Numbered from the stretch's first letter, positions 26,738 to 35,713 are shown. The stretch: 51,413 nt of DNA from Vicingus serpentipes (GCA_024103385.1 JAGFIT010000019.1:1-51413); one strand, 5' to 3'. Numbers and translations: made by a program. Notes: a model not told the origin generated them from the letters alone.

Positions 26738-27513
26738 TGGAGTATTTTATTATTGGAGCTGTATCTCTTTTTACTTCCCTCCTTACCTTTTTTTCTGGTT
26801 TTGGAGTAGGAACTATTTTAACTCCTGCATTTGTACTTTTTTTCCCTATTGATATAGCTATAGCTATGACTGCTATAGTTCATTTTCTCAACAATCTTTT
26901 TAAATTTGGATTAACTTATAAAGATATCGATAAAGCAGTATTGATACGGTTTGGATTACCAGCCATCCCTCTAGCAATATTAGGAGCGTGGCTCTTAATA
27001 GCATTGTCGGAAAAAAACCTGCTATTATCCCAATTTACATTTGCCAATATAAATTGTGAAATACATTTAATACAACTGATTGTTGGTGTTTTAATGTTAT
27101 TTTTTGCCATTGCAGAATTATTTCCTTCTTTCAAAAAAGACAGCATTAAACAGCAGCATTTAATATTAGGTGGAGCAATTAGCGGTTTTTTTGGCGGACT
27201 CACTGGTCACCAAGGAGCTTTAAGAACCATGTTTTTAATTAAGAGTGGATTATCAAAAGAAGCTTTTATTGCTACAGGAATTACAATTGCTTGTTTGGTA
27301 GATATAAGTAGGCTAACCGTTTATTTTGGAAAGATTCAAAAAATAAATATCCAAGATAATTTGGGCATTATTTTAACCGCTACCTTATTTGCTTTTATAG
27401 GAGCCTATTTTGGGAAAATGCTTTTGAAAAAAATCACTATTAACACCATTCAATATATCGTATCAGCGTTAATAGGAATTATTTCCATTTTATTGATTTT
27501 TGGAATTATCTAA
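26737..27513 (+). CDS. TauE/SafE (TSUP) family membrane transporter
   Basis: 258 residues with about eight hydrophobic segments. The N-terminal motif FFSGFGVGTILTPAFVLFF and the repeated motif GGAISGFFGGLTGHQGALRTMF in the middle are TSUP signatures. Family members move sulfite, sulfoacetate or related anions; the substrate is not readable. The start overlaps the ybaB stop (TAATG). The 3' end overlaps the convergent acyltransferase gene by 8 coding bases. Confidence 0.88.
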   Translation: MEYFIIGAVSLFTSLLTFFSGFGVGTILTPAFVLFFPIDIAIAMTAIVHFLNNLFKFGLTYKDIDKAVLIRFGLPAIPLAILGAWLLIALSEKNLLLSQFTFANINCEIHLIQLIVGVLMLFFAIAELFPSFKKDSIKQQHLILGGAISGFFGGLTGHQGALRTMFLIKSGLSKEAFIATGITIACLVDISRLTVYFGKIQKINIQDNLGIILTATLFAFIGAYFGKMLLKKITINTIQYIVSALIGIISILLIFGII

Positions 27514-28642
27514 CCAATTCAACCGTTTCTGCATTCAATACAGGGTTAGCATACATTTGTAAAAACAATTGTTTTGCTTGCTCATTCCCAGCAAAACGTT
27601 CCAATTTTTTATTCATATAATCAATAAATTTTTCTTTACCGTTTTCACTATATTGAGCTACATACTTGTTGGATGAATGAAGTAAATCGTAAGCCACATA
27701 ATTAGAATTCCAAAGTCGGTAATTTTTGTAAATTCTTTGATCAATAACTTCTGCCACACTTTTAAGCAATTGATTTCTGTTTTTTATATCTCGAAATTGT
27801 TCTATTTCATCATTAATTGTAGAACCAAACTGAAGATGAACATTCCCTTTTTGCCCCATTATTCCTAACATCATACTCCTTTCGTCTTCACCTTTAGATT
27901 TAACATACTCCTTCCCTTCTAATTTGCTTACCAACTCCAATGTTTTAACATCATCACAAGGGTCTAACTCATAAGACAAACTAACAGGAGCAATGTTTAG
28001 ACTAATCAAATAATCCAACAAGTCTCCTTCTGCAGCCAACGCAAACATTTTTAATACCCCTGGATTGGTTTTATCAAAACCATCTTTAGCCCTCCCTTCT
28101 CGTTGAGCAATCCAAATTGATTGCTTTTTTTCCTTCAAGGTGTAATTAATGTATGAAGAAAGGACTTTTGAAGCCTCTAACATTTCTTGGATTGGAAGGT
28201 TTCGCTTTACAATAAAACTTTTATTGAGTTTAACTAATTTTTCAATCCATGCCTCAGCTAACAAGTTACTTCCTATAGCAATTTCACAAGTGTTATGTTT
28301 TCTATCATTTAAACAAAAATTAACCAGCGCTGAATCCATAACAATATCTCTATGGTTTGTCACCAATAAATAAGATTTGTCTTTGTCTAGTTGATCCACT
28401 CCATCATGACTAAAATCGTCCATTGAAGAATCAATAGAACTTTGAATAACCCTACAAACCATATTGCTTTGAAAATCTTGAATACCATTAAAGGAGAGCA
28501 ACAAGCCCTTAATTTCATCAATTGATAATTCTGGTAAATAATTGCGAACCGTCTCCATTAATGGTGTGATTTCAAATAAATCTTTAATAGCGCTTTTATA
28601 TTCACAATCCTTATATGGCCTTATATCTTCAAAAATCAGCAT
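27506..28642 (-). CDS. 1-acyl-glycerol-3-phosphate/glycerol acyltransferase-like protein
   Basis: 378 residues. The PlsC-type catalytic motif is in LLVTNHRDIVMDSALVNF (H....D). Further family elements are FIVKRNLPIQEM, IWIAQREGRAKDGFDKTNPG (the EGR glycerophosphate-binding block) and the APVSLSYELDPCDD strand. A soluble look, with no membrane helix, and a long C-terminal extension differ from ordinary PlsC and fit the larger acyltransferase forms common in Bacteroidota. It probably acylates a lipid precursor at the membrane surface; the acceptor is unknown. Convergent with the TSUP gene. Confidence 0.8.
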   Translation of the reverse strand: MLIFEDIRPYKDCEYKSAIKDLFEITPLMETVRNYLPELSIDEIKGLLLSFNGIQDFQSNMVCRVIQSSIDSSMDDFSHDGVDQLDKDKSYLLVTNHRDIVMDSALVNFCLNDRKHNTCEIAIGSNLLAEAWIEKLVKLNKSFIVKRNLPIQEMLEASKVLSSYINYTLKEKKQSIWIAQREGRAKDGFDKTNPGVLKMFALAAEGDLLDYLISLNIAPVSLSYELDPCDDVKTLELVSKLEGKEYVKSKGEDERSMMLGIMGQKGNVHLQFGSTINDEIEQFRDIKNRNQLLKSVAEVIDQRIYKNYRLWNSNYVAYDLLHSSNKYVAQYSENGKEKFIDYMNKKLERFAGNEQAKQLFLQMYANPVLNAETVELVR

Positions 28643-28663
28643 CTTTCCATGTATTGGTTAAGA

Positions 28664-28691
28664 CAAAAATAGAAATTTAATTAAGAACAAA
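28664..28691 (-). promoter_or_regulatory. Putative promoter for the acyltransferase gene
   Basis: The minus strand carries TTTG (28691-28688), 16 bases, then TATTTTTG (28671-28664), a perfect -7 box 21 bases before the ATG. The spacer is a little shorter than in the best promoters of this window. Confidence 0.4.
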
Positions 28692-28779
28692 CATGTTAAC
28701 AGTTTTCTTTATTATTTTCAACAATGACAACATTTTTTTATTTTTTTTATATCTTTAAATTCTCACCAAACCAGTATGC

Positions 28780-29334
28780 ATGAAATTAAAAGTTTATCTC
28801 ATTTTACTAATTACCAGTATTGTTATGATTGGCTGTCCTTATGAAGCTGAAGTAGAATTGAATACCTATGAAGAGTCTATAAGAATTGATAAAAAGTTAT
28901 TAGGAATATGGATTGCATTCCATGATGATGGATCTAGAGAAGAAATGCTACTCACTAAGGCTGCTGCTTCTGTTTTTGATGTTATCCATAAACAATATGA
29001 ACCCAACAATAAACTTAGTGGTAGGTTTAATTACAGAGCATACCCTACCGAAATTAGCGACTATGTCATTTTTAATATCGAGACTCAGGACGGAAAATAT
29101 CTTTTTGCCAAATATGGGTGGACTGGAAAAAACACCTTCTATTTACAAGCAGTTAATAAAGATTTTGTTAATGAGAATTTTAAGGTTGACTCCGTAACTA
29201 CAGAGAATTTAAGAGACTTCATTACTCAACACGTCAACAACGAAAAACTATATGATGACAAATTAGAATTTTACAGAAAGGATTCTCCTGAGCACGAAAG
29301 AGTAAAAACATTTATGAGGAAATCGGGATTTTAA
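28780..29334 (+). CDS. Lipoprotein of unknown function
   Basis: 184 residues with a lipoprotein signal peptide (LKVYLILLITSIVMIGC, lipid Cys about residue 19). The mature part starts PYEAEVELNTYEES and then resembles a small beta-barrel that could bind a ligand (LLGIWIAFHDDGSREEMLLTK, YVIFNIETQDGKYLFAKYGW). No recognised family. It is monocistronic; its stop shares the palindrome TTAA with the stop of the convergent gene at 29331-29831. An approximate -7 box (TATCTTTA, 28750-28757) precedes it. Confidence 0.75.
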   Translation: MKLKVYLILLITSIVMIGCPYEAEVELNTYEESIRIDKKLLGIWIAFHDDGSREEMLLTKAAASVFDVIHKQYEPNNKLSGRFNYRAYPTEISDYVIFNIETQDGKYLFAKYGWTGKNTFYLQAVNKDFVNENFKVDSVTTENLRDFITQHVNNEKLYDDKLEFYRKDSPEHERVKTFMRKSGF

Positions 29335-29831
29335 TCCTCCTTTACTTTTTTCTTTTTAATTAACTCTTCTTGCTCTTTTTTTACACTTTTAGAATAAGCT
29401 ACATCAAAATTAAATTCCCCTTTATTTTTCTTGTATTTGATAATGGCTGTAGGAAAATCTAACTCCGAATTATCAACCCCTTGACGTTCCTTAATTAATT
29501 CCATCATAAACATAAATGGTTCAGCATTTTTATCTCCTTCAAAGGTAGATATAGCTACTCTTTTAGGAATAAAACCTTCTTTTACTAACTCTAGCGTGTA
29601 ATAAGATTCTAATTTTAAATTATACTCAAACTTCTTACTCCATACCTGAGTGGATATCTTTTCGTTATCTTGATAAAGATTAATAATAACGTCCTTCATC
29701 TTTTCATTTTCTTCATCCACCAAGTAGCCTGCAAAAGTAACTTGTGAAAAAGTGGTAAAAGAAAACAAGATCAAACCAACTAAAAATATTACCCTTCGCA
29801 TTTTTACCATTTTTCGTTTAAAATTAAACAT
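29331..29831 (-). CDS. Exported protein with a carboxypeptidase-regulatory-like beta domain
   Basis: 166 residues from ATG 29831, or about 156 from the ATG of MRRVIFLVGLILFSF, which gives a neater signal peptide. The mature part (VTFAGYLVDEENEKMKDVIINLYQ, then YTLELVKEGFIPKRVAIST) is one CarboxypepD_reg-like beta-sandwich. This module recurs in the coiled-coil protein at 31176-33758 and the OmpA protein at 48949-51093. The C terminus is a Lys/Glu-rich tail. Function unknown; probably periplasmic. Confidence 0.75.
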   Translation of the reverse strand: MFNFKRKMVKMRRVIFLVGLILFSFTTFSQVTFAGYLVDEENEKMKDVIINLYQDNEKISTQVWSKKFEYNLKLESYYTLELVKEGFIPKRVAISTFEGDKNAEPFMFMMELIKERQGVDNSELDFPTAIIKYKKNKGEFNFDVAYSKSVKKEQEELIKKKKVKED

Positions 29832-29909
29832 TGTGTTCGTTAGACGAAATTTAAACTAAAAAGTTACGGTTTTGCCCTATTATTAGTTCAAAATACCAAT
29901 AAATACGTA

Positions 29910-30668
29910 CTAAAAAGTATAAGCAAAAAATAAACCTACATTGCCATTTTGGTAAGTAGGTAATAAGGTAACCTCATTATCTTTTTTATTTCCCCAACGG
30001 TATTGGTGAGTATAATAAACTAAATTGGTAGATAATATTCCTATTCCCGCTCCTACTAACACATCAGAGACCCAATGTTTATCATTCATTATTCTCAGCA
30101 CTCCAACAGATGCAGCAACCGAATAGCCTGCAATACTGTACAAAATACTTTTATGCCCTAATTCTTTATGCATAAAGGTTGCCGCTACAAAAGTTCCAGC
30201 AGTATGCCCTGAAGGAAAAGAATGCATATTGCTACCATCAGGACGCTCAACACCTGTTGTTCTTTTAAAGGAATGAACTATTACTGCATTTAATAATTCC
30301 GCTTTTGCTAATAATATTGTTTTATTGATAAAATCGTTTTTACTCTCTGTAGCCCATCCTATTAAATACGTGGCAACTAATGGAGCATACTGTATATAGT
30401 CATCAGTATGATTCTCAAAATTAGGGTAGTTTTTATCTCTTTTTGCTTTAATTGTATATCTATAACTATCTATACAAAGCGCACCAGAAGTAATCAATAC
30501 CGTAGGAAGTGCCGCAATTTTAAACCCTTTAGTTTGGTAAAACGGTCGTTTATTTTTAGGTTCAATGAATGAACTATCTGATTGAGCAACACAACAAATA
30601 ATAGAAAAATGAAACACCAATAAAGTCAACAGCGACTTTAACAAATTATTTTTAATTTTTTGTTTCAT
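29910..30668 (-). CDS. PAP2-family phosphatase
   Basis: 252 residues with a signal peptide or first membrane segment (LLKSLLTLLVFHFSIICCVAQ). Acid-phosphatase motifs are KRTTGVERP (KxxxxxxRP), SFPSGHTAG (PSGH) and LRIMNDKHWVSDV (R.....H..D), all intact. These act on lipid phosphates such as undecaprenyl pyrophosphate or phosphatidate, facing the periplasm. The end of the protein (NVGLFFAYTF) has the aromatic terminus common in outer-membrane beta-barrels, which some Bacteroidota PAP2 proteins show. It is divergent from the DUF4870-like gene. Confidence 0.9.
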   Translation of the reverse strand: MKQKIKNNLLKSLLTLLVFHFSIICCVAQSDSSFIEPKNKRPFYQTKGFKIAALPTVLITSGALCIDSYRYTIKAKRDKNYPNFENHTDDYIQYAPLVATYLIGWATESKNDFINKTILLAKAELLNAVIVHSFKRTTGVERPDGSNMHSFPSGHTAGTFVAATFMHKELGHKSILYSIAGYSVAASVGVLRIMNDKHWVSDVLVGAGIGILSTNLVYYTHQYRWGNKKDNEVTLLPTYQNGNVGLFFAYTF

Positions 30669-30764
30669 TCATGCATGTAGTAAATTCAACACACGAACGT
30701 ACAAAAAAGGGGCATCCTTTGCAAATATTGTTGAACAACAAACTATTACCTCATTAGAATAAAT

Positions 30765-30772
30765 TAATTTTG
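30765..30772 (+). promoter_or_regulatory. Putative -7 box for the DUF4870-like gene
   Basis: TAATTTTG, a perfect TAnnTTTG, 26 bases before the ATG at 30799, in the divergent spacer shared with the PAP2 gene. No -33 TTG at the right distance. Confidence 0.4.
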
Positions 30773-30798
30773 AAGATTCATTAATCATTTAATTTAAA

Positions 30799-31164
30799 AT
30801 GAGCAATCAAACAACAAATAATGATCCAGGAAGAATAGTAGCTATATTAAGTTACATTACTCTTTTAGGTTTAATTATAGCATTTATCCTGCATGGTGAC
30901 GAAAAAAATAAATCCCAATTAGGTGCTTTTCATTTAAGACAAGCTGTTGGCATTTATATTTCTTTTGTTGCTTTAGGGATTGCTCAAGTCCTGTTTGTGT
31001 TTATTCCAATTTTAGGATGGATGATTAACATTGCCATCACTATCGCAATTGTAGGTTTATTTGTGTTTTGGATATTAGGTTTAGTTACGGCTATCAATGG
31101 AGAAAAGAAAGTAGTCCCTATCGTTGGTAAATACTATCAAGAATTACTAAAAGGACTTCAATAA
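30799..31164 (+). CDS. DUF4870/Tic20-like small membrane protein
   Basis: 121 residues with three or four hydrophobic helices: RIVAILSYITLLGLIIAFIL, then the conserved-looking FHLRQAVGIYISF and a pair of C-terminal helices. The HLRQ segment after the first hairpin is a signature of the DUF4870/Tic20-like group. Cellular role is unknown. Monocistronic, with the stop facing the 3' end of the coiled-coil gene 12 bases away. Confidence 0.75.
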   Translation: MSNQTTNNDPGRIVAILSYITLLGLIIAFILHGDEKNKSQLGAFHLRQAVGIYISFVALGIAQVLFVFIPILGWMINIAITIAIVGLFVFWILGLVTAINGEKKVVPIVGKYYQELLKGLQ

Positions 31165-31175
31165 AAAGTATTGAT

Positions 31176-33758
31176 TTAAAATTTAACCCGTCTTGAACCA
31201 GTAAACTGTTTAGCTGCTTTTGATAATTTCTCTTTTTTGTTTTTTACTTCCTTTTCCCCTCCTGATGATTTAATGGTAAACCCTGATGATTTTGCTTTTA
31301 ACTCCTGCTGCTTTCTTTTTGCTTCTGCTTCTTGAGCTGCTTTTAAACGCTCTGCTTCCCTTCTTTTTTCCTCTTCAATATTACGCGCTTGTTCTTCTTC
31401 CATTTGCTTATTTAAGGCATCCATTTTTTGTTGGTTAGCTAGTCGCTCCTCCTCCGCTTTTTTTGAAGCAGCTTCAGCAATTTCTTTCGCTAATCGTTCT
31501 TCTTCTTCTCTCTTTTTTGCAGCCAATTCTTCTGCTTTTGATTTAGCTTCTTGTTTTGCGCGATCCTTTGCTTCTGTTTCCGCTTGTTCTTTAGCTAGTT
31601 TCTCCTCTTTTTCTTTTTGTTGAGCCAACTCTTTAGCAGATTTAGCTAACGCTTCCGCCTCTTTTTTAGCTTTGGCATCTTCTTCTGCTTGCTCTTTAGC
31701 CAACTTTTCTGCTGCTTGTTCTTGCTGTTTTTTCACCTTTTCAAGTGCTGCTTCAGCTCTTGCTTTTTCCGCTTCCTGAATTTTAAGCTCCGCCTGTTCT
31801 TTAGCTAAACGTTCTTCTTCTTGTTTTTTAGCTGCTGCTATTGCTTCTTGTTTTGCTTTTTCTTCTGCTTCAGCTCTTGCTTTTTGTTCTTTTTCCGCTT
31901 GTTCTTTAGCTAGTTGCTCTTCTTTTTCTCGTTGTTGAGCCAATTCCTTTTCTTCTTTTGCTTTTGCTTCCTGCTCTTTTCTTAATTTCGCTGCTGCCTC
32001 AGCTGTTTCTTTAGCCAATCTTTCAGCTTCTTCCATCTTCAACGCCTTTTCTTTAGCTAACTTAGCTGCTGCTTCTGCCTCTTGCGCTAACAACATTTTT
32101 TTCTCTTCTGCTTCTTTTGCTAATCGCTCTTCTGCTTCTCTCTTAGCAGATTCTTCCGCTGCTAATTTAGCTTTCTTTTCAGCTTCTTCTTTTATTTTTG
32201 CTGCTTCTGCTGCTTGCTCTTTCGCTAACCTATCTTCCTCTTCTTTTTGTTTTTGTTCTTCTAATTTCGCTTGCTGTTCTGCTGCTGCTTTTGCTTTTTC
32301 TTCAGCTAGTGCTCGCTCCTTAGCTAATTTAGCTTCCGCCTCTTGTTGTTGAGCCAGTTCCTTCACTGCTTTAGCTAACGCTTCTGCCTCTGCTTTAGCT
32401 TTAGCTGCTTGTTCTGCTGCTTCTGCTGCTAATCGTTCTTCCTCCTCTTTTTTCGCTGCTTGTTCTGCTGCTAACCTTGCTTGTTCTTCTGCTTCTGCTT
32501 TGGCTTTTGCTTCTGCCTCCGCTTTTTCCTTGGCTATTCGTTCTTCTTCTTCTTTTTTAGCTGCTGCTTCTGCTTCCAATCTCGCTTTTTCTTCTGCTTC
32601 TGCTTTGGCTTTTATTTCTGCTTCCGCCTTTTCCTTGGCTATTCGCTCTTCTTCTTCTTTCTTCGCTGCTGCTTCTACTGCTGCTTTTGCTTTTGCCTCC
32701 GCTTCTTCCCTAGCCTTTGCTTCTGCTTCTGCTTTTTCTTTTGCTATTCGTTCTTCTTCCTCTTTTTTAGCCGCTGCTTCTGCTGCTAACCTTGCTTGCT
32801 CTTCTGCTTCCGCTTTCGCTTTTGCTTCTGCTTCCGCTTTTTCTTTTGCTATCCGTTCTTCTTCTTCTTTCTTCGCTGCCGCTGCTGCTGCCGCTTTTGC
32901 TTTCGCTTCCGCTTCTTCCCTAGCTTTTGCTTCTGCTTCTGCTTTTTCCTTAGCTATTCGTTCTTCTTCTGCTTTTTTAGCTGCTGCTGCTGCTTCAGCT
33001 TTTGCTTTTTCTTCCGCAGCTGCTTTTTCTTCCGCTTCCTTTTTTAAACGCTCTGCTTCTTCTTTCTTTTGAACTGCTACGTGAATCAATTCCAATTTAT
33101 TTTTAGGGTCAGTTTGAGAAGGATCAATAGTAATTGCTTTTTGATAAGCAATTTCAGCAGCTTCGAAATCTTTCTTAAAAAAGGCTTTATCCCCTTCTTT
33201 CATGGCATCAGCATACTGTTTTTTCTTCAAGTTTTCTGCTGCAATCTTTGCTGCTTTCTGTTGCTCATAGTTGGTTAAAATGGTATTTAGTTTTTGAGAA
33301 ATTGGAGCTGTATAAGCCATGTTCCAATCTATTTCTCTAGTCTTTGGATCGTACTCTGCTCTTCCTATAGGTTGGTCTAAAAAAGTAACATTCAGTTCAT
33401 TGTTCTTCTCAAACAAGGTCATATCCACTAATAAATCACTAATCTTTGGCCTTTCATCAGGCGGCACTAGCTTCGTGCTCACCGCTACTTTTTTTGATGC
33501 AAAACCCGCTTTTTCATAAAAAACAATGTATTCTTTATCAAACGATAACGATAAGGTATATTTTCCTTTTCCATCAGTCACTACATTGTTGGCATAGCTT
33601 CCGCCTTCCATCAATTTTACACTTACTCCTACCATTGGTGCTTCACTATAATACTCAAGCACTTCTCCAGAAATGGTTAATTTATCTTCTTCTTGTGCCA
33701 AGACAGAAGAAGTAAAGACAAACGCCAAAAAGTATATGCATAAGATAAAATGTCTCAT
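31176..33758 (-). CDS. Very long exported coiled-coil protein (TolA-like), with CarboxypepD_reg and TPR-like modules
   Basis: 860 residues. A signal peptide (about 1-21, FLAFVFTSSVLAQ) leads to a CarboxypepD_reg-like beta domain (about 27-117). A TPR-like helical part follows (about 155-228, EGDKAFFKKDFEAAEIAYQKAI). A near-continuous Ala/Glu/Lys helix spans about 229-815, and a short basic C-terminal segment (about 820-860) is rich in Lys and Ser. Residues 261-435 are five exact-length 35-residue repeats. The long Ala-rich helix resembles the TolA spacer and could bridge the periplasm, but the C terminus is not a TolA domain III. Opposite-strand open frames here are by-products of the repeat composition. 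Confidence 0.85.
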   Translation of the reverse strand: MRHFILCIYFLAFVFTSSVLAQEEDKLTISGEVLEYYSEAPMVGVSVKLMEGGSYANNVVTDGKGKYTLSLSFDKEYIVFYEKAGFASKKVAVSTKLVPPDERPKISDLLVDMTLFEKNNELNVTFLDQPIGRAEYDPKTREIDWNMAYTAPISQKLNTILTNYEQQKAAKIAAENLKKKQYADAMKEGDKAFFKKDFEAAEIAYQKAITIDPSQTDPKNKLELIHVAVQKKEEAERLKKEAEEKAAAEEKAKAEAAAAAKKAEEERIAKEKAEAEAKAREEAEAKAKAAAAAAAKKEEEERIAKEKAEAEAKAKAEAEEQARLAAEAAAKKEEEERIAKEKAEAEAKAREEAEAKAKAAVEAAAKKEEEERIAKEKAEAEIKAKAEAEEKARLEAEAAAKKEEEERIAKEKAEAEAKAKAEAEEQARLAAEQAAKKEEEERLAAEAAEQAAKAKAEAEALAKAVKELAQQQEAEAKLAKERALAEEKAKAAAEQQAKLEEQKQKEEEDRLAKEQAAEAAKIKEEAEKKAKLAAEESAKREAEERLAKEAEEKKMLLAQEAEAAAKLAKEKALKMEEAERLAKETAEAAAKLRKEQEAKAKEEKELAQQREKEEQLAKEQAEKEQKARAEAEEKAKQEAIAAAKKQEEERLAKEQAELKIQEAEKARAEAALEKVKKQQEQAAEKLAKEQAEEDAKAKKEAEALAKSAKELAQQKEKEEKLAKEQAETEAKDRAKQEAKSKAEELAAKKREEEERLAKEIAEAASKKAEEERLANQQKMDALNKQMEEEQARNIEEEKRREAERLKAAQEAEAKRKQQELKAKSSGFTIKSSGGEKEVKNKKEKLSKAAKQFTGSRRVKF
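32454..32978 (-). repeat. Five in-phase 105-bp coding repeats (35 residues each)
   Basis: The units encode residues 261-295, 296-330, 331-365, 366-400 and 401-435 of the coiled-coil protein. Each starts KKxEEERIAKEKAEAE. Two unit types occur: A (continues AREEAEAKAKAA) and B (continues KAEAEE.ARL.AE), in the order A-B-A-B-B, so a 210-bp higher-order unit is visible. Thirty-five residues are exactly five heptads, so repeat gain or loss keeps the coiled-coil register. Confidence 0.9.
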
Positions 33759-33863
33759 ATCATTTTAATTCAAAATATTCCTCAATTTCGGGACAAATAT
33801 TAAATAATTTAGCCACAAAACCTATTTAAATTGTAAGCTTTAAAATTAGTAAAAATGGATTAC

Positions 33864-33893
33864 TTGCTTCTCGTATAATTAATGATATTTTTG
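33864..33893 (+). promoter_or_regulatory. Promoter for the WbqC-like gene
   Basis: TTG (33864-33866), 19 bases, then TATTTTTG (33886-33893), a full -33/-7 match. The -7 box covers an upstream ATG (33882), so translation should start at the ATG of 33912, 18 bases beyond the box. Confidence 0.6.
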
Positions 33894-33911
33894 TGTCATC
33901 TAAGAATTGAA

Positions 33912-34541
33912 ATGAAAGACCTATCTATATTCTCTAGTCATTACCTTGCTCCTATTGAGTACTATTTTCAACTCATAAACAGTGAAATTGTATTAATTGA
34001 TATTTATGAGCATTTTGTGAAGCAGACCTATCGAAATCGATGTCGTATTTTAAGTCCCAATGGTGTTCAAAATTTAACCGTTCCATTAATAAAAGCTAGG
34101 AAACGAAAGCTAACCAAAAATGTAAAAATTGCATACGATGATAACTGGAGGAAAATGCACTGGAAATCGTTAGAAGCCGCATACAGAAGTTCTCCTTATT
34201 TTGAATTTTATGAAGATGATTTTCATCCTTTTTATCACAACAAGAAATATGAATACCTGATTGATTTAAATTGGGATTTAGAAGAAAAAATAATTAGTCT
34301 ATTAGGTATTTCCATTTCTAAAAGTAAAACAAGTGAATATATGAATGAGGTTGCTATAGAACATGATTTCAGAAATAGCTTCTCTCCAAAAAAAGAAAAT
34401 GAATTACTTATTTTCAATAAATACATTCAAGTATTTGGTGAAAGAAACGATTTTTCGCCCAACATGAGTATCCTAGACTTATTATTTAATGAAGGACCTA
34501 ATTCTATTAATTATCTAAAAGAAATTCATAGTAAAAAATAA
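33912..34541 (+). CDS. WbqC-family protein
   Basis: 209 residues from ATG 33912, chosen because a promoter -7 box overlaps the earlier ATG at 33882. Family features are the N-terminal IFSSHYLAPIEYYFQLINSE, YRNRCRILSPNGVQNLTVPL and the conserved WRKMHWKSLEAAYRSSPYFEFY block. WbqC-type proteins occur in O-antigen and glycan loci and are presumed enzymes, without a settled reaction. This one lies next to pterin genes rather than in the glycan cluster 4 kb away. No signal peptide. Confidence 0.88.
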   Translation: MKDLSIFSSHYLAPIEYYFQLINSEIVLIDIYEHFVKQTYRNRCRILSPNGVQNLTVPLIKARKRKLTKNVKIAYDDNWRKMHWKSLEAAYRSSPYFEFYEDDFHPFYHNKKYEYLIDLNWDLEEKIISLLGISISKSKTSEYMNEVAIEHDFRNSFSPKKENELLIFNKYIQVFGERNDFSPNMSILDLLFNEGPNSINYLKEIHSKK

Positions 34542-34556
34542 TATCCGCAATAAACT

Positions 34557-34564
34557 TATATTTG
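34557..34564 (+). promoter_or_regulatory. Putative -7 box for the PTPS/folE genes
   Basis: TATATTTG, a perfect TAnnTTTG, only 4 bases before the ATG at 34569. Transcription would then begin at or just past the start codon, so either the mRNA is nearly leaderless or the match is chance. Confidence 0.3.
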
Positions 34565-34568
34565 TTTC

Positions 34569-34979
34569 ATGATTTATTTAACTAGACGAGAACGATTTAA
34601 TGCTGCTCATCGATTATTTAAAAAAGAATGGTCTGATGAAAAGAATTTTGAAGTTTTCGGAAAATGCTCTAACCCGAACTGGCATGGACATAATTATCAG
34701 TTGTTTGTTACTATCAAAGGCGAAATTAATCCTGAAACAGGTTTCGTTATTAACTTAAAACAATTGAGTAAAATCGTAAAAGAAAAGGTAATCGAAAAAA
34801 TTGATCATAAAAACTTGAATTTAGATGTAGATTTTATGAAAGATAAAATTACCTCTGCTGAAAATATCGCTATTGCTATTTGGAATGAGATAGAAGATGA
34901 TATTAACAATTTAAATTGTGAAATTCACTGCATTAAAGTAGTTGAAACAGAAAATAATTCAATAGAGTATTACGGATAA
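34569..34979 (+). CDS. 6-Pyruvoyl-tetrahydropterin synthase-type enzyme
   Basis: 136 residues. The zinc ligands are in FNAAHRLF and WHGHNY. The catalytic Cys lies in CSNPNWHGH, the longer Cx5HGH spacing of tetrahydropterin-forming PTPS rather than the CxxxHGH of Que[14 protein letters not shown] and the C-terminal Glu in [12 protein letters not shown] complete the site. It converts dihydroneopterin triphosphate, the GTP cyclohydrolase product, to 6-pyruvoyl-tetrahydropterin. FolE is encoded 26 bases downstream, supporting a joint pterin role. A sepiapterin reductase is not evident nearby. Confidence 0.85.
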   Translation: MIYLTRRERFNAAHRLFKKEWSDEKNFEVFGKCSNPNWHGHNYQLFVTIKGEINPETGFVINLKQLSKIVKEKVIEKIDHKNLNLDVDFMKDKITSAENIAIAIWNEIEDDINNLNCEIHCIKVVETENNSIEYYG

Positions 34980-35005
34980 TAACTAAAAACGAAGTAGATA
35001 TCAAT

Positions 35006-35644
35006 ATGACTGATTTTGATAATAGTATGACCGCACAAAATAATATGGACGGTTATGAAAAAATAGAACAGTACAATACAAAAAAAATAGAGGCTATTTC
35101 TCAACATTATAAAAGTGTGATAACTCATTTAGGAGAAGATGTTAACAGAGAAGGTTTAGAAAAAACGCCTGAAAGAGTAGCGAAAGCGATGCAATACTTA
35201 ACCCATGGTTATGATTTAGACCCAGCAGAAATATTAAAATCTGCCATGTTTACGGAAGACCACAGTCAAATGGTTATTGTTAAAGATATTGAAGTATACT
35301 CCATGTGTGAGCACCACATGCTTCCCTTCTTTGGAAAAGCGCACGTTGCTTATATTCCTAATGGAAAAATAGTTGGGTTAAGTAAAATACCTCGACTGGT
35401 AGATGCTTTTGCTAGAAGATTGCAGGTACAAGAACGTTTAACCGATCAAATAAAAGATTGTCTTCAAGAAACCTTAAACCCAGAAGGTGTTGCTGTGGTG
35501 ATAGAAGCACAACACATGTGTATGCAAATGAGAGGAATACAAAAACAAAATTCCGTAACTACTACCTCTTCTTTTACTGGAGCTTTTGAAAAAGATAGTA
35601 CTCGAAAAGAATTTATAAGTTTAATATCTAATAAATTAAGCTAA
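35006..35644 (+). CDS. folE: GTP cyclohydrolase I, type IA
   Basis: 212 residues. Zinc ligands are the Cys/His of [13 protein letters not shown] and the Cys of [11 protein letters not shown]. The core [18 protein letters not shown] and [30 protein letters not shown] matches the family end to end. It opens GTP to dihydroneopterin triphosphate, the first step for folate and tetrahydropterin. The N-terminal 25 residues (Asn/Asp/Met-rich) are variable. It lies 26 bases behind the PTPS gene, so the product may be channelled to pterin rather than only folate. Confidence 0.97.
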   Translation: MTDFDNSMTAQNNMDGYEKIEQYNTKKIEAISQHYKSVITHLGEDVNREGLEKTPERVAKAMQYLTHGYDLDPAEILKSAMFTEDHSQMVIVKDIEVYSMCEHHMLPFFGKAHVAYIPNGKIVGLSKIPRLVDAFARRLQVQERLTDQIKDCLQETLNPEGVAVVIEAQHMCMQMRGIQKQNSVTTTSSFTGAFEKDSTRKEFISLISNKLS

Positions 35645-35713
35645 TTAATGTCATTTTGTCTCTTAATGAGATTGGAATAAATTTTGTCATTTACTTAAAA
35701 TAAAAAATACACC

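Noticed and set aside
32500..33072. A 190-residue Ser/Ala/Phe-rich open frame on the plus strand, and others like it nearby
   Set aside because: They are opposite-strand by-products of the Ala/Glu/Lys repeat codons of the coiled-coil gene; no promoter or family match.
33882..33911. Upstream ATG (33882) as the start of the WbqC-like gene
   Set aside because: It overlaps the -7 box of a full promoter; the protein family begins near the ATG at 33912.
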